A DNA stretch of 64,000 bases from CAMLIZ01 sp036231905 (GTDB lineage: Bacteria > Pseudomonadota > Gammaproteobacteria > Burkholderiales > Burkholderiaceae_C). The position numbers and the translations under genes are program-made. Of the stretch, positions 25,102 to 34,060 are shown piece by piece; the first letter of the stretch is position 1; each line of letters opens with the position of its first letter. Under the pieces are notes generated by a model, which was not told the origin of the DNA, made no database searches, and worked only from the letters and a program-made list of their open reading frames with translations. The stretch covers positions 1 through 64,000 of the forward strand of contig NZ_JAZARE010000010.1 in assembly GCF_036231905.1 (NCBI RefSeq), written 5' to 3'.

Positions 25102-25108
25102 GGCTACA
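25094..25108 (+). promoter_or_regulatory. Operator-like site overlapping the malK -10
   Basis: TGTATA-TTG-GCTACA: a 6-3-6 degenerate palindrome of the same family as the malQ site (4/6 and 5/6 arm matches). It covers the -10 box and the predicted start, so a bound protein would repress. Confidence 0.55.
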
Positions 25109-25186
25109 TCCTGCCGGTGAGCAGGGCAAAACCCGACATGAGCGAGACTGAGCCGCCCTCCCCGGCGCGGCCGCCGGAGGCACGAA

Positions 25187-26302
25187 GTGGCAGACGTTCG
25201 ACTGGTGAATGTTCAAAAGGCGTTTGCCGACGTGCAGGTGCTGCGCGACATCAATCTGGAAGTGCGCGACGGCGAGTTCATGGTGTTCGTGGGGCCGTCG
25301 GGCTGTGGCAAGTCCACCCTGCTGCGCACCATCGCCGGCCTGGAGGACATCACCGGCGGCGAATTGTCCATCGGCGGCCGCGTGGTCAATGAAGTACCGC
25401 CGGCCGATCGCGGCATCGCGATGGTGTTCCAGTCGTACGCGCTCTACCCGCACATGAACCTGTACGACAACATGGCGTTCGGCCTGAAGCTGGCCAAGGT
25501 GCCCAAGGCCGAAATCGACCGCTCGGTGACCCAGGCCGCCAAGATCCTGCACATCGACCACCTGCTGCACCGCAAACCGAAAGACCTGTCCGGCGGCCAG
25601 CGCCAGCGGGTGGCCATCGGCCGCGCCATCGTGCGCAAGCCAGAGGTCTTTCTCTTCGACGAGCCCCTGTCCAACCTGGACGCTGCCCTGCGCGTGCGCA
25701 TGCGCTATGAATTCGCGAAGCTGCACGAGGACCTGAAGAGCACCATGATCTACGTGACGCATGACCAGGTGGAGGCCATGACGCTGGCCGACCGCATCGT
25801 CGTGTTGTCGGCCGGCCGCATCGAACAGGTGGGCACACCGCTGGAGCTGTACGAGCACCCCGACAACCTGTTCGTGGCCGGCTTCATCGGCTCGCCGCGC
25901 ATGAACTTCATTGCCGTGGAGCTGGTGCAGGGCAGCGGCGCCGAGGCGGTGGTCAAGCTGGCCAATGGCGCGCAGGTGCGCTGCGCGGTGGACGCCTCCA
26001 CCGCCCAGCCCGGCGCCAAGCTCACGCTGGGCGTGCGGCCCGAACACTTCCAGCTCGGCAGTGGTGACAACACGCTCAGCACCAGCGTCACCTTCGTCGA
26101 ATCGCTGGGCGGGTTGACGCAGGCTTACTGCAACTTCCCCGGCATGGACGAGGCGCTCACCTGCCAGCTGGACGGCCGCACCCGGGTGCGCCAGGGCGAC
26201 ACGCTCGCCCTGGGCATCGCGGCCGACAGCTGCTACCTCTTTGACGCCGACGGCCGCGCGTTCCGGCGCCACGCCAGGCCGGCCAGCGGCGCGCTGCAGT
26301 GA
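25187..26302 (+). CDS. malK: Maltodextrin ABC transporter ATP-binding protein
   Basis: A 371-aa CUT1-family sugar ATPase. It has Walker A GPSGCGKST, Q-loop, signature LSGGQRQR, Walker B VFLFDEPLSNLD and the switch His (VTHDQVEAM), followed by the C-terminal OB/TOBE regulatory domain typical of MalK/UgpC. The GTG start at 25187 is supported by GGAGG six nt upstream. The gene opens a tightly packed malK-malE-malF-malG-GH13 operon; its stop overlaps the malE start. It energises import through MalFG. Confidence 0.94.
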   Translation: MADVRLVNVQKAFADVQVLRDINLEVRDGEFMVFVGPSGCGKSTLLRTIAGLEDITGGELSIGGRVVNEVPPADRGIAMVFQSYALYPHMNLYDNMAFGLKLAKVPKAEIDRSVTQAAKILHIDHLLHRKPKDLSGGQRQRVAIGRAIVRKPEVFLFDEPLSNLDAALRVRMRYEFAKLHEDLKSTMIYVTHDQVEAMTLADRIVVLSAGRIEQVGTPLELYEHPDNLFVAGFIGSPRMNFIAVELVQGSGAEAVVKLANGAQVRCAVDASTAQPGAKLTLGVRPEHFQLGSGDNTLSTSVTFVESLGGLTQAYCNFPGMDEALTCQLDGRTRVRQGDTLALGIAADSCYLFDADGRAFRRHARPASGALQ

Positions 26303-27480
26303 TGAAGCGCCCTGCCTTGGCGGCCTTGCTGGCCGCGCTGTGCTGCGCCCATGGCGCGCACGCTCAAGCCCCCTTGAAGCTGCTGGTCTGGATCAACGGC
26401 GACAAGGGCTACACCGGGCTGCAGAAGGTGGGCGACGCCTTCACCCGCGTGTCCGGCGTGCAGGTGGTGGTGGAACACCCGGAGGATGCGCCGCCGAAGT
26501 TCCAGGCCGCGGTGGGCGCCGGCAAGGGGCCGGACATCTTCTGCTGGGCACACGATCGTGCGGGTGAATGGGCCAAGGCGGGCCTCATCGTGCCCATCCG
26601 GCCGGCCAAGGCGGTGCGCGAGGACGTGGAGCCCACCGCCTGGGACGCCTTCCGCTACCAGGGCAAACTCTGGGGCTACCCGATCGGCATCGAAGCCATC
26701 GGCCTGATCTACAACAAGGCGCTGGTGAAGACGCCGCCCACCAGCTGGGACGAGGTGGTGGCGCTGGACAGCACGCTGAAAGCCAAGGGCAAGAAGGCGG
26801 TGCTCTGGGAATACAACAAGGCCTTCTTCAGCTGGCCGATCTTTGCCGGCGCGGGCGGCTATGTGTTCCAGCGCGACGCCAAGGGCGACTTCGACCCGGC
26901 CAAGGTGGGCGTGAACACCCCTGGCGCGGTGCGCGCCGGTGAGCTGCTGCGCGGCCTGGTGAACGGCGGCGTGATGCCGAAGAGCGCGGTGTACGCCGAC
27001 ATGGAAGCGGGCTTCAACCGCGGTGACATCGCGATGATGATCTCCGGCCCCTGGGCCTGGGACAACGCGCGCAAGAGCGGCATCAGCTTCGGGGTGGCGC
27101 CGATTCCCGGCGTGGATGGCAAGCCCGCCAAGCCCTTCATCGGCGTGCTCGGCTGCATGATCTCCGCGCCCAGCAAGGTGAAGGACATCGCACGCGAGTT
27201 CATCGAGAACCACCTCATGCGCCCCGAAGGCCTGCGGGTGGTGAATGCCGATGTGCCGCTGGGCGTGCCGGCCAGCAGGGCCTTCTACGCCGAGCTGTCA
27301 GCCGACCCGAACATCCGCGCCACGGCGCTGAGCGCGCGCCATGGCGAGCCGATTCCCAACATCCCTGAGACCGGCCGCTTCTGGACCGCCGTGGACGCGG
27401 CGCTGGAGGCCATCACCAACGGCCAGCAGTCGCCCCAGGACGCACTCGACGGCGCGGCCGCGCGCATCCTCGTGAAATGA
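26302..27480 (+). CDS. malE: Maltose/maltodextrin-binding protein
   Basis: A 392-aa periplasmic binding protein with a signal peptide (MKRPALAALLAALCCAHGAHA, residues 1-21). The mature part begins LKLLVWINGDKGYTGL, as in E. coli MalE, and contains the sugar-contact stretch around WDAFRYQGKLWGYPIGIEA. An in-frame GTG three bases upstream could also start it; the ATG, which shares one base with the malK stop, is preferred. It delivers maltodextrin to MalFGK. Confidence 0.93.
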   Translation: MKRPALAALLAALCCAHGAHAQAPLKLLVWINGDKGYTGLQKVGDAFTRVSGVQVVVEHPEDAPPKFQAAVGAGKGPDIFCWAHDRAGEWAKAGLIVPIRPAKAVREDVEPTAWDAFRYQGKLWGYPIGIEAIGLIYNKALVKTPPTSWDEVVALDSTLKAKGKKAVLWEYNKAFFSWPIFAGAGGYVFQRDAKGDFDPAKVGVNTPGAVRAGELLRGLVNGGVMPKSAVYADMEAGFNRGDIAMMISGPWAWDNARKSGISFGVAPIPGVDGKPAKPFIGVLGCMISAPSKVKDIAREFIENHLMRPEGLRVVNADVPLGVPASRAFYAELSADPNIRATALSARHGEPIPNIPETGRFWTAVDAALEAITNGQQSPQDALDGAAARILVK

Positions 27481-29048
27481 GCGCCACCCTCCTCGCCCCT
27501 GCGCCCCTGGCGGCGCCCCGCCATGCCACCGGCTGGCTCAAGTGGCCGGTGGCCGCCGCGCTCGGGCTGGTGCTGCTGTACCTGGTGTTCAACATCTATG
27601 CCGCCGGCCAAGTGCTGTGGGCGGTGGGCCTGCTGGCGCTGGTGTCGCTGGGGTTCTATGTCTACCTGTCCAACGTGGCGTTCGCCTACCGCTACCTCTT
27701 CCCGGGGCTGGCCGGCATGGCGGTGTTCGTCGCGTTCCCCATGCTCTACACCGCGCAGATCGGGTTCACGAACTACTCGTCCACCCACCTGCTGAGCTTC
27801 GAGCGCGCCACGCAGTACCTGCTGGACCAGAGCACGCCGGACGAATCGCGGCTGATGAGCTACAGCCTGCATGCGCAAGGTGGCGACTACCGCCTGGTGC
27901 TCAACCCCGCGGGCGAGCAGGCCGGCACGCAGCGGTACGCGACCGAGCCGCTCGGCCTACGCCTGCCGCCGCTGGGCAAGACCGCCCTGCAGCCACTGGC
28001 CGGCGACGCTGCCGCCCTCGGCCCGGCCTTGCCGCTGGCCCAGGTGCTCAAGCATCGCGACGTGCTGATGCAGCTGGAGCTGGCGCTGCCCGACAACACC
28101 ACGCTCAAGTACGTGGGCGTGCGGGAGTTCGCGCCCTTGAAGCCGGTGTGGAAGGCGAATGCCGACGGCTCCATCACCTCGGTGGAAGACGGCCGCAGCT
28201 ACCGGCCCAACCATGGCAGCGGCTTTTATGAAAACGCGGCTGGAGAGCGCCTGCAGCCAGGCTTCAAGGTGGGTGTAGGCCTGGCGAACTACGCCCGCAT
28301 GGTGACCGATGCGGACTTCCGCAGCCCCTTCCTCGCCATCTTCCTGTGGACGGTGGCGTTCTCGGCGCTCACCGTGCTGTTCACGCTGGTGATCGGCATG
28401 TCGCTGGCGGTGCTGCTGAACTGGGAGGCGCTGCGTTTCAAGGCGGTGTACCGCACCCTGCTGTTCCTGCCGTATGCGGTGCCCAGCTTCATCTCCATCC
28501 TGGTGTTCAAGGGCCTGTTCAATCAGAACTTCGGCGAGATCAACGCCATCCTGGAAGCGCTGTTCGGCGTGCGGCCCGCCTGGTTCGCGGACCCGACGCT
28601 GGCCAAGGCGATGATCCTCATCGTCAACACCTGGCTGGGCTATCCGTACATCATGGTGCTGTGCAGCGGCCTGCTGAAAGCCGTGCCCGCGGACTTGTAC
28701 GAGGCCTCGGCCATCGCCGGCGCGTCGCCCTGGGTGAACTTCACCCGCATCACCGCGCCCTTGATCATCAAGCCGCTGACGCCGCTGCTGATCTCGGTGT
28801 TCGCCTTCAACTTCAACAACCTCACGGTCATCACGCTGCTCACCAAGGGGCGGCCGGACTTCCTGAACACCAAGGTGCCGGCGGGCACCACCGACATCCT
28901 GGTGTCCTACACCTACCGCATCGCGTTCCAGGATTCGGGGCAGAACTTCGGCCTCGCGGCCGCCATCTCCACGCTCATCTTCTTCATGGTGGCCGCGCTC
29001 TCGCTGGCCAACCTGCGGCTCGCGCGCGTGAACGCCGCACCACGCTAA
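27477..29048 (+). CDS. malF: Maltodextrin ABC transporter permease MalF
   Basis: A 523-aa inner-membrane permease with the long second periplasmic domain characteristic of true MalF proteins (roughly residues 90-280), instead of the short form of most CUT1 permeases. The cytoplasmic EAA coupling motif is EASAIAGASPWVNFTRIT. The ATG overlaps the malE TGA by 4 bp. The E. coli-like architecture supports a maltose/maltodextrin substrate. Confidence 0.95.
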   Translation: MSATLLAPAPLAAPRHATGWLKWPVAAALGLVLLYLVFNIYAAGQVLWAVGLLALVSLGFYVYLSNVAFAYRYLFPGLAGMAVFVAFPMLYTAQIGFTNYSSTHLLSFERATQYLLDQSTPDESRLMSYSLHAQGGDYRLVLNPAGEQAGTQRYATEPLGLRLPPLGKTALQPLAGDAAALGPALPLAQVLKHRDVLMQLELALPDNTTLKYVGVREFAPLKPVWKANADGSITSVEDGRSYRPNHGSGFYENAAGERLQPGFKVGVGLANYARMVTDADFRSPFLAIFLWTVAFSALTVLFTLVIGMSLAVLLNWEALRFKAVYRTLLFLPYAVPSFISILVFKGLFNQNFGEINAILEALFGVRPAWFADPTLAKAMILIVNTWLGYPYIMVLCSGLLKAVPADLYEASAIAGASPWVNFTRITAPLIIKPLTPLLISVFAFNFNNLTVITLLTKGRPDFLNTKVPAGTTDILVSYTYRIAFQDSGQNFGLAAAISTLIFFMVAALSLANLRLARVNAAPR

Positions 29049-29060
29049 GGAGCACCCGAC

Positions 29061-29951
29061 ATGGCCCTCGTCACCGGCAAGCGCCAGCGCTGGCGCCTCT
29101 ATGCGGCGCACGCCTTCCTGTGCGCGCTGATCGCGCTGATGCTGTTTCCGCTGTTGGCCATCATCTCCATCTCGCTGCGGCCTGGCAACTTCGCCACCGG
29201 CTCGCTGATCCCCTCGCAGATCAGCCTGGAGCACTGGCAGCTCGCGCTCGGCATCCCCTACCACGCACCCGATGGCACGGTGGTGCAGCCGCCCTTCCCG
29301 GTACTGCGCTGGCTGTGGAACTCGATCAAGGTCGCCACCATCTCCGCCGCGCTCATCGTGGCCATCTCCACCACCGCGGCCTATGCCTTCGCGCGGCTGA
29401 AGTTCCGCTTCAAGAACGCCATCCTCAACAGCATGCTGCTGCTGCAGATGTTCCCCGCGGTGCTGGCGCTGGTGGCCATCTACGCCATCTTCGAGACCAT
29501 CGGCAACTACGTGCCCTGGCTGGGCGTGGAAACGCACGGCGGGCTGGTGCTGGCCTACCTGGGTGGCGTGGCCATGCACATCTGGACCATCCGCGGCTAC
29601 TTCGAGACCATTCCGGTGGAGATCGAGGAATGCGCCAAGGTCGACGGCGCCACCCACTGGCAGGCCTTCCGCCACGTGCTGCTGCCGATGGCCGTGCCCA
29701 TCCTGATGGTGGTGTTCGTGCTGGCCTTCGTGGGCACCATCATCGAATACCCGGTGGCCTCGGTGCTGCTTCGCGAGGAGCCCAACCTCACGCTGGCCGT
29801 GGGCTCCAAGTACTACCTCAACGACCAGAAGTTCCTGTGGGGTGACTTTGCCGCCGCGGCCGTGCTGTCCGGCCTGCCGATCACCGCCGTGTTCCTGGCC
29901 GCCCAGCGCTGGATCGTCTCGGGCCTCACTGCCGGCGGCGTGAAGGGTTGA
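29061..29951 (+). CDS. malG: Maltodextrin ABC transporter permease MalG
   Basis: A 296-aa permease with six membrane segments and the EAA-loop motif ECAKVDGATHWQAF. A good ribosome site (AAGGAG) precedes the ATG. It follows malF by 12 bp and pairs with MalF and MalK. The N-terminal start RWRLYAAHAFLCALIALMLF is the usual first helix. Confidence 0.95.
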   Translation: MALVTGKRQRWRLYAAHAFLCALIALMLFPLLAIISISLRPGNFATGSLIPSQISLEHWQLALGIPYHAPDGTVVQPPFPVLRWLWNSIKVATISAALIVAISTTAAYAFARLKFRFKNAILNSMLLLQMFPAVLALVAIYAIFETIGNYVPWLGVETHGGLVLAYLGGVAMHIWTIRGYFETIPVEIEECAKVDGATHWQAFRHVLLPMAVPILMVVFVLAFVGTIIEYPVASVLLREEPNLTLAVGSKYYLNDQKFLWGDFAAAAVLSGLPITAVFLAAQRWIVSGLTAGGVKG

Positions 29952-29956
29952 GGCCC

Positions 29957-32383
29957 ATGCGTTCCTTTCTTGCCGGGCTGCTGCTCACAGCAGCCTTCGC
30001 GGCTTCGGCCGCCACCGCCTCCACCAAGCCGATGAGCAGCGACTGCACTCCCGCCCCGCTGGGCGACACCGCCCTGTACCTGCGTGGCGGCATGAACAAC
30101 TGGACCGCTTCGGACGATCATGAGTTCCAGTGGTCCTGCGACGCCTACTACCTGAACGTGAACCTGCAGCAGCGGCTGGAGTTCAAGATCGGCGACGCGG
30201 CGTGGCGCGATGCCAGCACCTTCGGCGCAGCGGCCGGTGGCGGCACGATCGAAGCCGCCGCGCCTTTTGCGCTGGCACGGGCCGACAGCCGCGGTGGCGC
30301 GGGCAACCTCGTGTTCACCTTCAGCGGCGAACATACCTTGCGCCTCGCGCTGGACGGCGGCGCGGCGCGGCTCACCATCGGCCCCAAGAGCTTCATCGAC
30401 CGCACGCGCGAGCCGATCACCGACCCGGTGGCGCTCAGCCTGCACCACGACTCGCGCGACCTGCGCGACAAGTCACCCTTCGGCGCAGTGACGGCCGGCA
30501 CCACGGTGAGCTTCGGCGTTGCCGCCCGGCCCGGTGTGCGGGCCATCACCCTGGTGATCGAGAAGCGCCGCCTCGAAGGCAACCAGGAACTGCTGGAGTA
30601 CAGCCCGGTGGCCCGCGTGCCCATGCAGCTGGACGGCCACGGCCGCTGGACCGCGCGCCACGCGTTCGACGCACCCAGCGTCTACGGCTACTACTTCGAA
30701 GCGCAGATCGGCGACAAGACCTACGTGCTGCACAACAACCGCGATTCGGTGCCGTGGACGCGCGAGAAAGGCAGCAACGGCACGGCGGCGGTGGAGTTGA
30801 TGCCAAGTGCACCGCACCGCATCCGCCGCCTGCGCCACACCGTGTACGCCGCCGACTTCGAGGTGCCCGCCTGGGCGCAGGACGCGGTGTACTACTACAT
30901 CTTTCCCGAGCGCTTTCGCAACGGCGACCGCCGCAACGACCCCAAGCCCGGCACCGACCGCTACCAGGACAAGGGCGTGGAGTTCCACACCGAATGGTTG
31001 GACAAACCGCACCGCCCAGGCTCGGGCGACGGCTCCGACGATGTCTACAACAACGACTTCTTCGGCGGCGACCTGGCCGGCATCATCGACAAGCTGGACT
31101 ACATCGCCGGGCTGGGCGTCAACACGATCTACATGACGCCGGTGTTCACCGCGGCCAGCAACCACAAGTACGACACCGCCGACTACCGCAACATCGATCC
31201 GCACTTCGGCAGCAACGCCGAATTCACGCGGCTGTGCGACGAGGCCGCCAAGCGCGGCATCCGCGTGGTGCCCGATGCATCACTCAACCACACCGGCGCC
31301 GACTCGATCTACTTCAACCGCTTCGGCAACCACGGGCAGCAAGGCGCCTTCCAGGGCGGCAAGATCCGGCCCGATTCGCCCTATGCCGACTGGTACAGCT
31401 TCGACACCACGCAGGCCGAAGCGGACAAGCAGTTCAAGGGCTGGGTGGGCGTGACCGACCTGCCGGAGCTGAACAAGCAGTCGGCCGGCTTCCGCCGTTT
31501 TGCCTATGGCGAAGGCGGCGTGATGCAGCTGTGGCTGGACCGCGGCGCCGCCGGCTGGCGCATGGACGTGGCGCCCTGGGTGCCGGACGACTTCTGGCGC
31601 GAATGGCGCCGCGCGATCAAGGCGCACAAGCCCGACGCGATCACCATCGCCGAAACCTGGTTCGAAGCCAGCAAGTTCTTCCTCGGCGACAGCTTCGACT
31701 CGACGATGAACTACGTCTTCCGCAACGCGTTGCTCGACTACGCGGCCGGCGGCAAGGCGGGCGTGCTGGCAGCCAACCTCGAGCTGATGCGCGAGCTGTA
31801 CCCACCGCAAGCGTTCCATGCGGTGATGAACCTGCTGTCCACCCACGACGCGGCGCGCAGCCTCCACGTGCTGGGCTGGACCCCTGAGGTCATCGACCCG
31901 GCCAAGATTGCCGAAGCGAAGCAGCGCATGAAGCTGGCGGTGTTCTTCCAGATGACCTACCCCGGCGCGCCGGCGGTGTACTACGGCGACGAAGTGGGTG
32001 TGACGGGCGGTGACGACCCCTACAACCGTGCCACCTACCCGTGGGCGGACCTGGGCGGCAAGCCGGACACAGGGATGCTGGAGGAGTTCAAGCGGCTCAT
32101 CGGCTTGCGCAAGGAGCATGCGGTGCTGCGCCGCGGCCAGCTGCAGGCGCCACTGCATGTGGACGACCACGTGCTGGTGCTGGCGCGCCGGCTCGGCGAC
32201 ACCTGGGCGGTGACGGCGACGAACAACGACACGGTGGCGCACAGCGTGCAGGTGAAGCTGCCGGACGGCGCACCAGGCGTGTGGCGCGAACTGCTCACTG
32301 GTCAGGCGCATCGCAGCGATGGCGGCACGCTGAGCATCCAACTGCCGCCGCTGGCGGGCAGCGCCCTCCTCCGGCAGCCGTGA
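29957..32383 (+). CDS. Exported GH13 maltogenic amylase/cyclomaltodextrinase-like enzyme
   Basis: An 808-aa GH13 enzyme. The ATG at 29957 gives a signal peptide (MRSFLAGLLLTAAFAASA); a TTG 9 bp upstream is less likely. The N-terminal third has a pullulanase-like beta domain (LYLRGGMNNWTASDDHEF, about 40-58) and a second all-beta domain. The catalytic barrel shows PDASLNHTG, GWRMDVAP (nucleophile Asp537), AETWFE (Glu566) and STHDAAR. Specificity is not determined; neopullulanase or alpha-amylase activity is likely. It closes the malK operon, 5 bp after malG. Confidence 0.85.
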   Translation: MRSFLAGLLLTAAFAASAATASTKPMSSDCTPAPLGDTALYLRGGMNNWTASDDHEFQWSCDAYYLNVNLQQRLEFKIGDAAWRDASTFGAAAGGGTIEAAAPFALARADSRGGAGNLVFTFSGEHTLRLALDGGAARLTIGPKSFIDRTREPITDPVALSLHHDSRDLRDKSPFGAVTAGTTVSFGVAARPGVRAITLVIEKRRLEGNQELLEYSPVARVPMQLDGHGRWTARHAFDAPSVYGYYFEAQIGDKTYVLHNNRDSVPWTREKGSNGTAAVELMPSAPHRIRRLRHTVYAADFEVPAWAQDAVYYYIFPERFRNGDRRNDPKPGTDRYQDKGVEFHTEWLDKPHRPGSGDGSDDVYNNDFFGGDLAGIIDKLDYIAGLGVNTIYMTPVFTAASNHKYDTADYRNIDPHFGSNAEFTRLCDEAAKRGIRVVPDASLNHTGADSIYFNRFGNHGQQGAFQGGKIRPDSPYADWYSFDTTQAEADKQFKGWVGVTDLPELNKQSAGFRRFAYGEGGVMQLWLDRGAAGWRMDVAPWVPDDFWREWRRAIKAHKPDAITIAETWFEASKFFLGDSFDSTMNYVFRNALLDYAAGGKAGVLAANLELMRELYPPQAFHAVMNLLSTHDAARSLHVLGWTPEVIDPAKIAEAKQRMKLAVFFQMTYPGAPAVYYGDEVGVTGGDDPYNRATYPWADLGGKPDTGMLEEFKRLIGLRKEHAVLRRGQLQAPLHVDDHVLVLARRLGDTWAVTATNNDTVAHSVQVKLPDGAPGVWRELLTGQAHRSDGGTLSIQLPPLAGSALLRQP

Positions 32384-32427
32384 GCCAGCGAAGGCCGCAG
32401 GCGGATCGGTTCGTGCGGCGGCTGGCT
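32383..32427. repeat. Inverted repeat between convergent GH13 and halogenase genes
   Basis: AGCCAGC (32383-32389) pairs with GCTGGCT (32421-32427), with an inner GCCGC/GCGGC stem. It spans both stop codons. There is no T-tract, so it may be a structural 3'-end element rather than a classical terminator. Confidence 0.45.
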
Positions 32428-33938
32428 TACGCGTTGGCCGCGCAATGCTGCGCGATGTACTGGGCGTGATCCGGCATCAGCTCCACGCACTTGACAATGA
32501 CGGCGCGCACGCTCTCGAGGTATTCCGCGATGTCGTCTTCGCGCTGGACGTCGACCAACGGGTGGTAGCTCTGCGGGACCAGGTTCTGGCCTTGCATCAC
32601 CTGCAGCCAGGCCTCCTCGGAGAACAGCTCGTTGTCGATGCGAAGCAGGCGGCCCCGCGACGCGTACAGCGCTATCTTGTGCGTGAGCGTCTCCGGCACC
32701 GCCATCGCCGCGCATTCCTTCCAGAACGCTGAATCGTCACGCTGGTTGAGCTTGTAGTGCAGGATGATGAAGTCGCGGATGCGCTCGTATTCCTGCTGCG
32801 ACTGGCGGTTGTACTCGTCCACGTCCGCCTGGCTGAAGGCCTCGTCCGGAAAGTAGTCGATCAGCCGCTGGATCGCCGACTGGATCATGTGGATGCTGGT
32901 CGATTCCAGCGGCTCCAGAAACCCGCTGGACAGGCCCACGGCCACCACATTGCGGTTCCAGGCCTTCTTGCGCCGCCCGGTGGTGAACTTCAAGGGCCGC
33001 GGCTCTCCCAGCGGCTTGCCGTCGAGGTTGGCCATCAGCGTGGCGGCCGCTTCATCGTCACTCACATGCGCGCTGCAGTACACGTGCCCGTTGCCGATGC
33101 GATGCTGCAGCGGTATGCGCCACTGCCAACCGGCGCGCCGCGCGGTGGACCGGGTGTACGGCAGCAGCTTGGGCGCCGATTCGCAGGGCACAGCGAGGGC
33201 CCGGTCGCAGGGCAACCAGTGGGTCCAGTCGTCATAGCCGGTGTGCAGCGTCTGCTCGATGAGCAGGCCGCGAAAACCCGAGCAGTCGATGAAGAGATCG
33301 CCTTCCACGCGGGCCCCTGATTCGAGCACCACCGCATCGACATGGCCGTCCGCCTCGCGCTGCGACACCCGCACGATCTTGCCTTCGATGCGCTGCACGC
33401 CACGCGTCTGTGCCAGCTTGCTGAGGTAGCGCGAATAGAGGCTGGCATCGAAGTGATACGCATGCGCGATGTCGCGCAACGGGGAGTTGGGCAGATCGTG
33501 CCGTGCCGGCATGAACTTGTTGGCCAGCGCAGCGGTGCGAGTGATGGAGTAGTCCTGCAGTTCCTTCGCCTTGCCGAGCCGGTGCATCTTCTGCCAGTAC
33601 TGGTCGAAGCGCACGGTCCACAGGTCCTGTCCGATCTTGCCGAAGCCATGCATGTAGCGGTCGCCCATCCGCCCCCAGTTGACGAACTCGATGCCCAGCT
33701 TGAACGTGCCCTGCGTTTGCCGCAGGAACTCGTTTTCGTCGATGCCCGCCACCTTGTTGAACAGCTGGATCATCGGAATGGTGGCTTCGCCCACGCCCAC
33801 GATGCCGATCTCGTCGGACTCCACCAACCGGATGGTGTAGCGGCCCTTCAGGGCCACGGCCAGCGCGGTGGCGGACATCCAGCCCGCGGTACCCCCACCG
33901 ACGATCACGACGGTCTTCAAAGGAAAGGACTGCATCAC
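32427..33938 (-). CDS. Flavin-dependent (tryptophan) halogenase family protein
   Basis: A 503-aa protein with the FAD motif GGGTAGW (14-20), a lysine (Lys80, in FKLGIEF) at the position of the catalytic Lys79 of PrnA, a WQWRIP motif matching the halogenase WxWxIP signature, and GFLEPLESTSIHMIQ carrying the conserved Glu region. The halogenase active-site residues therefore look retained. In Caulobacter and Xanthomonas relatives such genes neighbour TonB-dependent receptors of carbohydrate loci, with unknown role. Here it follows the receptor by 122 bp in the same direction. True halogenation of tryptophan is not assumed. Confidence 0.85.
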   Translation of the reverse strand: MMQSFPLKTVVIVGGGTAGWMSATALAVALKGRYTIRLVESDEIGIVGVGEATIPMIQLFNKVAGIDENEFLRQTQGTFKLGIEFVNWGRMGDRYMHGFGKIGQDLWTVRFDQYWQKMHRLGKAKELQDYSITRTAALANKFMPARHDLPNSPLRDIAHAYHFDASLYSRYLSKLAQTRGVQRIEGKIVRVSQREADGHVDAVVLESGARVEGDLFIDCSGFRGLLIEQTLHTGYDDWTHWLPCDRALAVPCESAPKLLPYTRSTARRAGWQWRIPLQHRIGNGHVYCSAHVSDDEAAATLMANLDGKPLGEPRPLKFTTGRRKKAWNRNVVAVGLSSGFLEPLESTSIHMIQSAIQRLIDYFPDEAFSQADVDEYNRQSQQEYERIRDFIILHYKLNQRDDSAFWKECAAMAVPETLTHKIALYASRGRLLRIDNELFSEEAWLQVMQGQNLVPQSYHPLVDVQREDDIAEYLESVRAVIVKCVELMPDHAQYIAQHCAANA

Positions 33939-33992
33939 CGATTGCGCCCGTTGAGTGAGATGAAAAATGAAAACACAGCGGCTGGAAGCTGA

Positions 33993-34026
33993 ACACCCCT
34001 GCCGACCCGAAGGCCGACAGGGGTGT
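33993..34026 (-). terminator. Intergenic hairpin between the TonB receptor and halogenase genes
   Basis: ACACCCCTG (33993-34001) pairs perfectly with CAGGGGTGT (34018-34026). The inner part can extend through a CC-TTCG-GG tetraloop. No T-tract follows, so partial termination or 3'-end stabilisation of the receptor mRNA is more likely than complete termination. Confidence 0.55.
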
Positions 34027-34060
34027 CCCGTCAGAACGCCACGCGTTCAGACACTCCGGC

